64,000 bases of DNA, taken from Euptelea pleiosperma. Taxonomy: Eukaryota > Streptophyta > Magnoliopsida > Ranunculales > Eupteleaceae. Under the pieces are notes generated by a model. That model was given only the letters and a program-made list of their open reading frames with translations. It had not been told where the DNA came from and did not search any database. Positions 11,267 through 23,014 of the stretch are shown one piece after another. A program made the translations under genes and the position numbers. The DNA is taken from contig CM068540.1 of the NCBI GenBank assembly GCA_035048495.1, positions 4,696,829 to 4,760,828 of the forward strand. Direction: 5' to 3'. Each line of letters begins with the position of its first letter. Position 1 is the first letter of the stretch.

Positions 11267-14200
11267 TTTGGAAACCGAATTTGATATATTTTTTTATTAG
11301 GAGTTATTTTGAAACCTCTTTTGGATAATCAAGTTTTTACCCCATGAATCGGGCATGAAATGATAACAATCATCATCATTTGAATCCTCATTATGAAGAT
11401 GATTGAATTCTACCAAAAACGGGTTTTAAAAAGTATTAAATGATGCCAAAAATTGAGCTTTTCCGGACTGTTAAAGTCAAGATTTTCATCACGTTTTGAC
11501 GATTTTTGGCAATAAAGCTTGAAGAAATTATTGACAAGTTGTAGAGGGGTGTTTTGGAAATAGTTTAGACTTGTTTCATGGCCAATTTCTGTTACGTTTC
11601 TTCTAATCTTTCAAGAATTATAATAAAATTACAAATTAATTTCCACAACACAATAAGTTTCCAAAGATTTTACATACCTTATCAAACCCTTTACAACATA
11701 TTTATAAAGAAATTCTAACTACCCACCCTCCATAACATTTTGACACATGGACATAACTAACACAACTTACTAACCACCTAATATTCATAACATTTAAACA
11801 CATGGATAACCACCTAATATTCATAACATTTAGACACATGGACATAACTAACACAACCCCCTAACCGTTTAATAACTACATAATGATGATGTGGCTGTGA
11901 TGACATGGCAGGTCAGTGCATACGTAACAATTTCATGGTCATTTGGGGTTGCACAAAGAACCCATGTTTGCTGGTTCGTTAATGGAGGTTTAGTGGAAGA
12001 CAACCTCCATTAATAGAAATAAAAGAAAATAAAAAAATGGGCTTTTCACTAAAGCCCATATGGGTTTTAAGGAAAGGAAGCCCATTGAGGTTATATATAT
12101 AATAAAAATTTAAAAAAAAATGATGAAAAAGAAAAAAAAAAAATAGAATTTTCGATTTTAAGGACGTTTTTTTTCCTATCAGGAAAATATTTTCATTAAA
12201 ACTTGAAATTTAAAAATCGCGATATCTCGAGTTATACAACTCGGAATCGAGTGATTCTTGAGTCAATTTTAAATTTCACACGATTTTTTGAGTAGAATCT
12301 GAATCTACAATAAAAATAACAAAAATAAATAATACAATCGATCAATTCAACGGCCACAAATCACCTATAAGCTAATTTTTGGCGTATTAGGGTCTATCGA
12401 TAGTGGTAAACTATTTCATTTTAAATTTAGATTTATTTTGATTTATATTATCAGGTCCTTCAAATGATGGATCATCTAAGAATCATCCTTAGGTCAACTT
12501 TTTGGTGATTATGTTTACCAAAAGTGGACCAACCATTTCATTGGTCAGTGGACCCACAAACTTCTTCTTTTTATGCTTGGGCTCCATTTAGAGTAGACCT
12601 AACATTTCATGTTGGTGGGGAGTTCGAGTTGATTTTGGTATGAATTCATTGAGTCATGGCCGTGAATCTCCAACCCTACTCTGCAATCTTCAAGCCTTGC
12701 CTTCTACTATATACACTACCCGTTCGGCCAAAATCCTCAATGCCTGTGCTTGGCCTGGCTATTGCCAGCACACAGACCTGATCGAGACCCAGATCCGACC
12801 TAATCAAGATCCAATTCAAATTCTATTGGGTCAATGTGACACAAACCAGATCAGGGTCAATCTAACCCGATTAAAGAATAATATAATAATAAACTAACAA
12901 GAAATAAGAAGAAAATATTTAAGTAAATTGGACAAAATAAAAATAATGATAATAGGGTTTTATAGAAGTTTAATACAGGGTTACCGAAGTTTTTATTGAA
13001 ATTAAATTTCTTCTTCTCTCTACATTTTGTCATCAATCATGAAGAAGAGAAAGAGTCGCGCAAATAAAGGATAATAGATCAAGATTTAAAGCATCAGAGA
13101 AATCTTGAACCATTGAAGTTGCAGTTGAATTAACAAGATATCAAGCCACACTGGTAGCCATTGTGAAACCTTTCGGATTAGCATTATAAGGTAGGTGGTT
13201 TCTTATCCTCTTAATAATTATCTCCTATTTATGTTTTAAAAATTCTTATAATTATGCATATTCTTGTATGATTTAATTTCAATCAATTATGAATTAAGTT
13301 AGAAAACCTAATTATTTTTAGAAGTTGGAATTTTTTACTATCGAGTTTTCGGAAAAGGGAATTTTTGAAAGTCAAAAATATTTGAGAAGATTTTATCGAA
13401 AGAACTCCATTTATTTCATTTAATGAAAGGAAATAGTGATTGTACGTGGTTTGATATGGATTGTGAGTGAGTATGGGACGGGAGTTTCCAGTTGATTAAA
13501 GTATGTGGTGCGTGAAATCCCCAATTAGCGGGTGATGGTGATAGACCACCCGAGACTTAGAACTTAGTTAACGGGTGACTGGTGATAGACCGCCCGGGAC
13601 TTAGAACTTGCTTATAGATAGATCGAGTGATGGTGATAGACTGCCCGATATATTTTGGATGATGAGTCACATGAACTTCAACGAGTAATAATCCGTATGA
13701 GGGAAGCTGGTCCCAAGACGACGGAACATATAAGATGTGACAGGAGAATTCAGCACACATTTGTATGCAAAGGTTTTTCAGAAAGAGACAGAAAGTTATT
13801 TTGATTAAAAATCATTAATTATTATTTACATTATATAATATCACTAGATGATCTGGAAAATGATCAATTGAACTACTGTAGGAGTGATTCGATGCTATTT
13901 TTCAGAGGCAACGGATTTCTCTAAGATACGAATAATGATCTTATTCTCTTAGATAGAATGGGCCTGTCTTTTAAAATATTCTCATTATTTATATCCAGAA
14001 AGTCTTAGTTCTCTTTTCTAGATTATCATCTTTGTAATGGTACGTCTTGGAAGTCTAGATCTGATAGAGGTTTATATTGTATGCCTCGATGAGGCGATAG
14101 ACGTGAGAGGTACGTTCGCCGGTCCTTGGATAGTTTTAAGGATCTATGAAATGTCTGCAGACGTCGAACGATTGACCATCGTTGTTCTTTTGACATGTGT

Positions 14201-14992
14201 ATTCAGTGTCTTGGTCAAAGGCCCTCTCCTAAGCCTAAATTCATGGGCTTGTAGTGTGCTCCTCACACGCAGCGACAAATATCCATCCGACCGCAAATCA
14301 GGATACCAACGGTGGGGTTCCACACTGGTTAAGTATTGGGATAAAAAAATAATTGCTAGACTAGGGCTAATTAGTCGTGACCTCTTCACTCTAAGATGAA
14401 TAGAGTACCCGCCTTGTGTTGTTATTAGTTGGTGATGGATTAGATATAGATGTTATTGATATAATGTTTAAATGCTATTTGATTTTTAATTTTATTAGTA
14501 CATTTTAAATTCTGTCATTTATTGCTAAATAAAATTGTTAGTTTGAATTTTCGTTCTTGAACTTTCATATCTTTCAAAATGAAATGCATTTTGTTGTTAT
14601 ATTATTTTGCATTTATGATGATTGTTTTAAGGATACTTTGTTATCTGCGAGCTCACACCCCCCAGTTCTCTTGCAGAGAAAATCTATGGACTATTTAAGC
14701 TTGTTTTGAAGTAAAATCTAGTTGCAGTGAAGTAGATTTCAGGTTGTGAACTTATGATTTAGTATGTATTTATATTTAGATTCTTGTTTAGAAATATATA
14801 TCATTGACTTCACACATTATCTCTATTGTATAATGTCGAGTAGGTTTGCGCTTCCATATTAAAAAAAAAATTCTCCTGAAATTTATAACTTAGTTAGATG
14901 TGAGAATGAGTTTGCTTTGCGTGCCTTGGATTCAGAACAAGTGGCTCACACCTTGAGATTCGTGTGGTCCGAATTCGGGGCGTTATAAAACC

Positions 14993-15260
14993 ATAGCTAA
15001 CACATTGAACCCCACTCATCAATTTTCATGGCTTAAAATTTGGCACCTCAAGGTGCCTAAAAGGTTCAGATGTTTGTATGGAAATGTGCCAGAGATTTAC
15101 TCCCAAGCAGAGCTAGATTGACTACTATTTTTCATGTTAATGAAATGATATTCCCCTTTATCAAAATGATATAGAAACAATTCAACACCTGCTCTTAGAA
15201 TGTTTCACAAAATGTGTGTTGGTTTGGCTAACGATTCTCTTTCTGGTTGGATAACTTGAA
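14993..15260 (+). pseudogene. LINE ORF2 C-terminal (zf-RVT-like) fragment
   Basis: Continues the LINE broken by the solo LTR. The frame reads WHLKVPKRF and then, after stops, IETIQHLLLECF-K-VLVW. This is the usual W-LKVP--- and ET--HLL--C----VW pattern of the zf-RVT region near the end of plant LINE ORF2. Several in-frame stops mark it as dead. Confidence 0.6.
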
Positions 15261-15269
15261 ATATCCATG

Positions 15270-18200
15270 TGTATGGGTCAACCGTTTTCAGGATAGGCTC
15301 ATCTGAAAATCATTGATTTAGATCCTCCCAGTTGCTGTTAATTCTTTTATTATAGGAATGAAATGTATGAAGTTGCGGGCACCATCAACATTAACTGTTC
15401 AATTAGTGGGGCACCCTCTTGAATACTCAGTGCCAAAAGTCATTCCGATCCAGTGATTGTGGCTCAAATACAATTGTTATTACCCAACCACAGTATATTT
15501 TTTTCTTCTCCTTTTAAAAGTTCATCCATGATAGAGATAGCAAAGAAGTCACCTACATTCCATTCTGTTAAAAGCAGAGTTCTTGAATTCAGTTTGAATT
15601 GTTTTCATCTTAGAGATATCATTTTCAGGTTTTAAGGACACCCGAATTGCTAAAATGACAAGTTTTGCCCCTATCATGCTGCTAACAATTCCTAGATAAC
15701 CAAATCCATTTATCAAAACTTTCTCAGTCCTCTATGGGTTTCTGAACTCTCATTTTTCTCTACATTTTCTCTGATTTTCTCTCTGATTCTTGGTCGGCAG
15801 CTTTGCATGAGAAAAGCCAAGCTTTTAGAAGATATAATTCCACATTTATACTTGAGTCCACTAGCCTAGCTTACCTCACCTTCAGATCTGAACACCTGAA
15901 CCCTTCAAGCCGGCAATGAGATGATTGTTCCTCTCAAACTTATTTGCTCGGGTGAATTTTATTAAGTAAATTCATCTTATGCTCTTGAAATAGGAGTTAT
16001 TATTTTTCTGTTGCTAATCCCGAACCTGGCCCATTTTTAATTTGAAAAGATTTTCCCAATGGGCCTTTGATATGGATCTATGGCTATTTCTTCTGTAAAA
16101 GATGAAGAAATGCTCAAATGACAAGCAAGAGGACCCGTACCACACTGCTCGGGTGCGCTTCCATGATGCCTGCAAGTGGGTCCAGACGACCATTCAGCGG
16201 GCTCACCTAGGAGATATTGTGGGCCAAATTGTCCATTTGATGATCCTAACCATCAAACTCTTCTCAACAACAGAAAAGATTATGGATAATTTAGAACAAG
16301 ATGTAAAATGTCATCGATCAGAAGGTTGAAATCATACAAAGATCAAAGCAATCAAATGATTCAAATGGACACAACAATCCACTCCGCATTTTTTTTCTAG
16401 ACTTCAAACTTTCTCGATCAACGGAAACGAGTTGCTGTGAATGGCCAATCATGTGATTTTTTTACTTAGATATCTACTAGGTCAGACCCACTTTTTTTTT
16501 TGAGTAAGATATCCATTGCACCCATCACAACAGGAAATAGACTATGGCAGACTACCCGACACGTATTTGCATGGAACTCAGAAATATGTTTCTCCCTCGC
16601 CAATTTTCGGAACTCAGAAGTGTTTCTCTGCCTTGCCAATTTTCTTGTTTGTGATTGTTTGCAAAAGGATTTGATCAAACATTTCTATTTGAAAAAGGAT
16701 ATATCATCCCAATACTGTAGTATGTCGTCCATGTGCTAAAACCATAGGATGTTCAAACCATAGGATATTCCTCGAGATTTGTGTTGTGGTCTTTAGGATT
16801 CATGCTATGGGAATGTGATGACCATCAGTGGTTTGGACCTAGGTACGATGATAGGAAGATTACCACAAGGTATGATAAGGAGCATTGACACAGGATGAGG
16901 CTACGGTTGCCCTTTCTATTTACCATAAGATGGGAGGAAATTTGGGAGCTCAAAGAAATTATTGATCTTCTTTTAGATGGGCCATAGGATGCTAAAAAGG
17001 AGAAAAAAAAAAAAACTAGTGGTGTTTGGGTGCAAGTGCATGCTAGACCATATCAAGGACAAGCAAAGAACTTCGGAAAGGAGCATAATCTCTGAAAAGG
17101 AATATCAGAAACCTCTTTTTGTCCTTGTGCACGAAGATGTGATGTATTATGGCCTTGCTTGGTAGAACTACAAATGTTCGCACCCAAATATTGGCGACAT
17201 TGTGCTTGGTGGCACAACATCCAACAAATTTCTGAATTAGACCCAATTATTTTTTGCCAAAACTGACTATGACAACTCAAAGGACCTGCAAATCGGCTCC
17301 AGACATGTCCCACCCAACCTAATTCCTCAAACCGTCTGACAACAAATTACGTTTGCATGTCCTTTGAGTTATCGTAAAGTTATTCTTTATAAAACTGCAA
17401 AAAGTTAATGAGAATGATCTAGCAAGTGGACGATTGGCGGGGAAGCAGTTGAGGAAATTGAAGAATCTGATTCAGAATCATTAGAAGAATAGACAACCAA
17501 TGAGAAAAAGAAACAAAATACAAATGGATTGAAGTTTTCCTGTTTTTATTTTTAATCCATGCTTCTGATGAGGGTGTTGTCCATCATGCATGTGGGATTA
17601 GCAATAAAGTTGACGCCTTTGTAAGATTCGGCTTTGAGGTGCAAAAATATTTAGTTGTGGCTGATTTTCTGTTTCGGTGTGGATAAGGAGTTTGTCCTGG
17701 TTTGCCATTTCTTTCTTTCTTTTTTCATTAATTGTCACGGATGGGGAAGACTTGCAGGAGACCCTACATGGAGATATGTTGATCATCTCATTTAGTCTCA
17801 CTGGCCTTTTGGAATTGTACCTCTGTTCATTTCCTAGATTGAACTGTACAAGTTTGTTGATTGCCGTCTAAACATGGGACTGCTGCTCAAGCATGTTTTA
17901 TCAGGAAAGGAGACAGAGGTTTGTTATGAGATAGCTCTGAGTTCGTGTGAAATGGTTGAAGTTTCATTGAATCATTCTCAATTGGGTCAATATCGATAAT
18001 ATTTTCATCAAAGTCCCATATCAAACCCCTAAATGCCACATTGCACACTCTTTGTTCTAACATATCTATCCATGTGCAACGCATGTGTGCACCAACTAGT
18101 AATAGTAAAATGGGATGAAACTTTTCCACGTGTACAAGCTGTTGTTCTGACAGACTTGAGAAGAGTTCTAGAGTGTATTTCCAGAAAGACCACCAAACAA

Positions 18201-18370
18201 TCTTTGGCTCGAACGGCCTATCTATACTATTATAAAGCAACAACCCGTAGTGCCACCCACAGTTGTCACAATCAAAAGCCTCTCTACTTTCAAAGGCAAA
18301 ACCTTCCATCATTAAATGCCCCTTCGCAATTCAGGTTGTCCAGCATGCCCACAATGATGATGAGGAACAA
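15270..18370. other. No gene recognised
   Basis: Short frames on both strands (for example 16102-16329, 17053-17313 and the overlapping pair near 17887-18434) show no motif I recognise and no splice-supported extension. Probably decayed repeats. Confidence 0.4.
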
Positions 18371-18374
18371 TAAT

Positions 18375-18660
18375 ATAAGCCACGTGGCACATTCTCAGAG
18401 ACCAATGACCTTATGGTGTTTGTCCCATCCCTAGGTGGACCTATATACCAAATATCAATTTGATTAGTGATTTCAAACCTTTTGATCTGAGTACCCCCAA
18501 ATAATGCTTGAAATCTACGATTAAAAATGAACCCATGAAAACGACTCCAATCAAATCCTTAGAAACCACTAATCAAGCTGATTTTTTACATATAGGTTCA
18601 CCTAGGGATGGGCAAAAATTGATACGTTCAGTGATCTCTACGAGTGTGTCACATGTAAGG
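18375..18660. mobile_element. MITE, CCACGTGGCAC family, full-length
   Basis: Both arms carry the same words inverted: CATCCCTAGGTGGACCTATA on the left and, reading back from the right, CATCCCTAGGTGAACCTATA. Outer ends CACGTGGCACATTCTCAGAG and CATGTGACACACTCGTAGAG also pair. One-sided copies occur at about 20770-20950 and 26068-26290. Non-coding. Confidence 0.65.
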
Positions 18661-18707
18661 TGCTTCCATGTGTAAGGTGAACGTGCATCGCACATGGCGT
18701 TTCCTTA

Positions 18708-18866
18708 GTCTATATAACAAAACAGCTCAGTTGTCTCCCCCTCTTATAGGCTTCATATAAAGAATGACCGAGATCTTATCCCCCAACTAGACGATGGATC
18801 TCAGCCACTCACACCCCATTTTGGCAAATGCTTTGTCGTGGAGTGCCTTGGGCACGGGCCACCCAC
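18708..18866 (-). repeat. Dispersed repeat, inverted partner of 59526-59683
   Basis: About 160 bp, including CTCAGTTGTCTCCCC, TCTTATAGGCTTCATATA and GATCTCAGCCACTCACACCC, match the reverse complement of 59526-59683. The two are 40 kb apart in opposite orientation. No coding content. Confidence 0.75.
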
Positions 18867-19565
18867 TAGTCATATACATAAGTGTTCCACATAGGACCTG
18901 TAGCTGGGTCCCACGTAGCCAACTCATGAGATTTATATTATTGATCGAATAGGAATGCTAAAGATTTATATTATTGATCGAATAGGAATGCTAGTGTCAA
19001 TCTCGATGCAGACAGAAGTGCCTCCTTGTTTAGGCAAATTTTGGTTGCCCCGTCATTTTTTCTTATCACCACCCTTTTTCTTAATTCCCCTCGCCAGTTT
19101 CTGACATTCTCTAAATGCCCCGTGGTCCCATCGAAATCTCTTCACTTTTCCACTGTGAAAACCAAAGCTCCTTCATTGTAGAAGGAAGAGAGCAAGCTTG
19201 AGTAGAGAAGAAAAGAATCAAAGAAGAGAGAAAGCTTGAGGATGACGGGGCCCTTCCTATTTCGCCTCTGAGGATTGAAGAGAAAGCGAACACCATTGAT
19301 CATTTCCCATCGATTTCGATCAACTTTCGAACACCGTTGATTCTTTCCACTGAATTTAGGTTATCTGTTGTTGTTTCCAAATGATTAGTCATGAGGCGTT
19401 ACGATGAGTGGAAAGCAATTCTGAGGATCCATTTGGTTGGCAGTTATATAAAGATGCTCTTGGCAATTGCTTTGAAGTGGAAGAGTGGGGTTCAATAGAA
19501 TTCTCCATCATGACCAAACATTTTGAGCGCCAAGGAAAACCACCTTATTCATATCACTCAATAAT

Positions 19566-19865
19566 AGTTTTCAAACCAAATACTTCATTGTTCGAACTGC
19601 TAAGTCCGAACAATAATTCACTGTTCGGACTTAATAGGCTGAACAGTAGACCAGACACTTTAAGAGTTTTCAAACAATATACTTCATTGTTAGGACTGCT
19701 AAGTTCAAACAAAAATTCACTATTCGGACTTAGCAGGCTGAACAGTAGACCGAACACTCTTTAATAGTTTTCAAACAATATACTTCACTGTTCGGACTGT
19801 TAAGTTCGAACAATGAAGCCACCTGAACAATGAAGAATTGTTCAGTCCTAGCAGACCGAACGTTA
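19566..19865 (+). repeat. About 100-bp tandem repeat with hairpin units, three copies
   Basis: AGTTTTCAAAC recurs at 19566, 19665 and 19766. Each unit contains GTTCGGACT/AGTCCGAAC arms that can fold on themselves, for example TTGTTCG...CGAACAA around 19590-19615. Open frames on both strands (19408-19764 plus, 19554-19757 minus) are by-products of the repeat. Confidence 0.8.
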
Positions 19866-19869
19866 ACAC

Positions 19870-21440
19870 TGCTTAAAAAAAATTTCTTTTTTTTACCTTA
19901 TTATTCTGCACCCTCAAATGAATTAGGATGAACCTTGCTTCGGAGCATATTAAACTTATATTCCTAAATAACCATGCTCTGGTACCAAAAGTTGATGTGG
20001 GATGGAAGCATAGAAAGATAAAACTTATAAACCCTAGGTATTCTCTCTTGCTTTTCCATATTGAAATTAAGAGGGGATGAGTAGAAATAGAGATGGGTTA
20101 ATTAGAGAAACAATAGGGACAAAGTCGGTATTTTATATTTTTATGTGGAGGAAGATAAGAGAGAAAACATGGGATATAGATGTCTTTTTATTTATTGTTT
20201 AAGTGGGGGATAACAAGAGATATTGACGGGGCAACCAAAATTTTCCCCTGGCTTATGTAAGGGTGTTCTGGTAATTTGAAGTGCTTTTATGCCTCTTTGC
20301 ATTACATACCTAGGTGCAAGTGTGTCATTAAAAGGTTTGAACAAGATTCAAATGACACTAGGCACTACTCACTAGGCAGGAATGAGTCCTCAGACCGTCA
20401 CACATTAGCATGGTTCGAACTCTCGGTCGATCACGTTCTACATCAGGGGATCTGGATCGGGTTCGGAAGCCACTAATCTTAACGATACCGGAATCGTCTC
20501 ACCGATCTGAACAATATTTGGCTTATCTGGATCGGGATTGGCACCTCCAATCTCGAGACCGATCCCGAGATTTTGAACCATCCTTTCACTTGAGTTAGAG
20601 TCTTAGAGCATCTCGAAGAGGGCTCCCTATTCTTTCTCTATTTTTAAGAAAGTAGTGAAAGCTATAATAGGGTAAGGAGCCGTTGGTTGGTAACTCCAAC
20701 AGGCTCTCTACACTACTTGGGTGTAAAACTTCGCTGACTGCCCAAGATAATCTCCCATGAAGATCGCCCACAATATGAGCCACGTGGCACACTTTTATAG
20801 AACACTAACCATATGGATGTTTGGTCAATCCCTAGAGGGCCTACAAACCAAAAATCAAATTGATTAGTGATTTCAAACCTTTGGATCATTGTACCTCAAA
20901 TTCCCACAGTTGAAATCAACCCATGAGAATGACTCCAATTATTTAATTGAAAAAATGGATTTGGCGAGGTTGTTTGACTCGCTATGTGTAGAGAGCCGGA
21001 TAGACAGCCTCTAAAATAGGGAGTGATCTGAGGATTCTGCATGTTAGAGCAACTTTTGTACCACACCACTCCCTATTCTGATGAAAAGTAAAGCTTAGAA
21101 GGAGCGGAGCAAATTGAGTCCTAAGTGCTTGGAAACAAAGTTTTACTAATTGTGTGCCTTCATTCTATACATCCAGTTTTAGGAAAAGAATCGATCAAAA
21201 CAATAGTCAAATACGCAAATCAAGGTCATCAAAATTAACGATCATAGATGCAACAATCAGGAATTAATCCTGAATTCTCAATGGAATAATAATTGAGGAA
21301 TCAAACATTGTTCCATGCCAAAAATCAACATGATCTTAGATTATTGCAACCATAGGATGTGTAGACTTCTGAAATACGTTGAACCATTGATTGTGTTTTT
21401 GTCTAACCACCTATAATAAAAATAATAATAATAACACACA
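19870..21440. other. No gene recognised; truncated MITE and ATCGG-rich repeat
   Basis: About 20418-20575 holds a GATCTGGATCGGG-rich non-coding repeat. About 20770-20950 is the left half of the MITE family described at 18375. The rest shows nothing I can name. Confidence 0.4.
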
Positions 21441-21454
21441 GAGCCAGATATATT

Positions 21455-22010
21455 TTTTTACTAGGTAAGAAAAAACTTGTATAAAAAAGAAAGAAAAGGA
21501 AAACAATTATATAAGGAAGAGAAAAGAACTGCATCACAACGAGCACCGGCATCCCAACTAAGTTGGCACCCTAGTGTTCATCATCATATGCAATTTTCTC
21601 AACCCTTAGGAGACAAATCTAAAGTATGATCTCTCGGGATCCTCAACACAATCAAGGAATTCTCCAGTGGTCTCGTCATTGTCTATGGTAAATGGAGAGA
21701 AAACAAGTCAGATTTACAACTTTGTCGGAACTAAAATTAGATTCTCTCCATGTTAAGTTGATCTTCAGTCATTCAATCTTCCTCCTGATGCTGTCCCACT
21801 TCCCTCTAATCTTCCACGGTGGTTTGCAGTTGCAAAGAGCTTTAATTAAGGGCCGCCTCCGAATCTATTTCAATCCAAATTCTGACCCATCCATGATCGA
21901 CTACACTTGAGCACCATGAACAATAGCAGCGCATTCGGCGGTGAAGTTCGTAACCATACCCAACTTTTCTGCTAGTGCACCAATGACTAAGCCAAATAGT
22001 TAGAGAGCAA
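21455..22010 (-). pseudogene. LINE 3' end with RNase H-like remnant
   Basis: On the minus strand, starting near 22000, pieces read NFTAECAAIVHGAQ and, in another frame, HGWVRIWIEIDSEAALN, then KPPWKIRGKW. This is the F-AE--A---G---A---G---I--ESDS pattern of plant LINE RNase H (RVT_3). The strand then runs into CTTACCTAGTAAAAAAATA near 21455, a LINE-like 3' end. Frame changes show it is dead. Confidence 0.55.
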
Positions 22011-22404
22011 ACACAAACTACATTTATCACACAGCGGAACCCTTCAAGTGATCCAAATATGTAGACGTGTGGAACTACCTCAAGCTCGCGGGTCGTCAAC
22101 CTGTCGTCAGCTATTCAATCTCTTTCTCTGCCTTTACACCTTCCTAGTCGCAATGGTCAAGCCAAACTTGATTAAATGCAAGATAATTTTGTTTGAGAAG
22201 ACTTGAACCAACGACCAAACACCATAATTAAGAATAGACTTCAAAAGTCAAACAAGCAAAATGTTCAAATTTTTCCAAAAATAAATTATGAAAAATAAGT
22301 AATTGAATCATTCTAAATTAAGACCGACATTTACAAGAGAATACATAAAGAGTAAGGAAAAATATGTAACAAGGTATAGTCATTTTTGTTACTCACCACC
22401 TAAG

Positions 22405-22620
22405 TTGGGTCCACTGACCGCATGGATGTTTAGCCAATTCATTGGTGGATGAATAATCTAAATATCAGCCTGATAGATGATTTCTAGCCATCGGATTTAT
22501 TACCCAAAAAAGTGCTTGAAACCAACAGCTATAAAACAGTACGATCAGATTAATTTTTGGTATGTATATCTAACAAGGGATGGGCTAAACTAAACATCCA
22601 TGCGGTTAGTGGGCCCAAAA
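22405..22620. mobile_element. MITE, GGGCCCACTGACCGCATGGATG family, degenerate copy
   Basis: The left arm, GGGTCCACTGACCGCATGGA, and the right arm, CATCCATGCGGTTAGTGGGC, are inverted partners. The interior (GATGATTTCTAGCC, AATTTTTGGTATG) matches the better-kept copy at 24847-25165. Confidence 0.65.
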
Positions 22621-23014
22621 AAATGTGCTATGTAGGGCCACAAGAGTCCTCTCTGCGTCTAAAATTTTTCCATGGACTGGTGACAGAGACGAAAAGAGAA
22701 AACGAAGAGAGTTACTTATTCACGACGATTAAAGCTGGTGCAGTAGTAGTAGGGGAGAGTAATTGTTGTCGATGATGATGCACCTCCTATCTACTGCAAT
22801 CGATGATGAATTGTGGAATGTGGGCAATCTTGTGCCAGTCCTCGCCCTTCTCCTTCTCGCATCGTCTCTCTAGATGAGGAGAACATTCTTCAATCCTTAC
22901 GAGTTCGGAGGGTGGTGAGGAGTTGCATCCCTTCTGGCAAGAATGTCAGATTCTTGGCGCAACACTGAAAAGCGATAATGAGCGAAGGTTTTCCTTTCTT
23001 TTCAAATTGGCTTC

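Larger units (their letters stand above)
9940..14987 (+). mobile_element. Solo LTR of about 5 kb
   Basis: The segment begins TGTAATGACCCG and ends CGGGGCGTTATA. These are imperfect inverted ends of the common plant TGTAAC...GTTACA type. An exact 5-bp duplication, AAACC, flanks it at 9935-9939 and 14988-14992. It splits a LINE whose reading resumes on the far side. No gag-pol lies between the ends, so the element is best read as a solo LTR left by LTR-LTR recombination; a large non-autonomous derivative is the alternative. A 1.19-kb repeat (10077-11266) is embedded in it, and a 120-codon frame at 14037-14399 lies inside and is not taken as a gene. LTR orientation is not fixed. Confidence 0.65.

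Noticed and set aside
14037..14399. 120-codon plus ORF
   Set aside because: Entirely inside the solo LTR and without a recognisable motif.
17887..18434. Overlapping 141- and 133-codon ORFs on opposite strands
   Set aside because: Mutual shadows in non-coding sequence that runs into a MITE; no motif in either.
19408..19764. 118-codon ORF with repeated LFGL..LNSRP-type peptide
   Set aside because: A by-product of the 100-bp tandem repeat; both strands are open.
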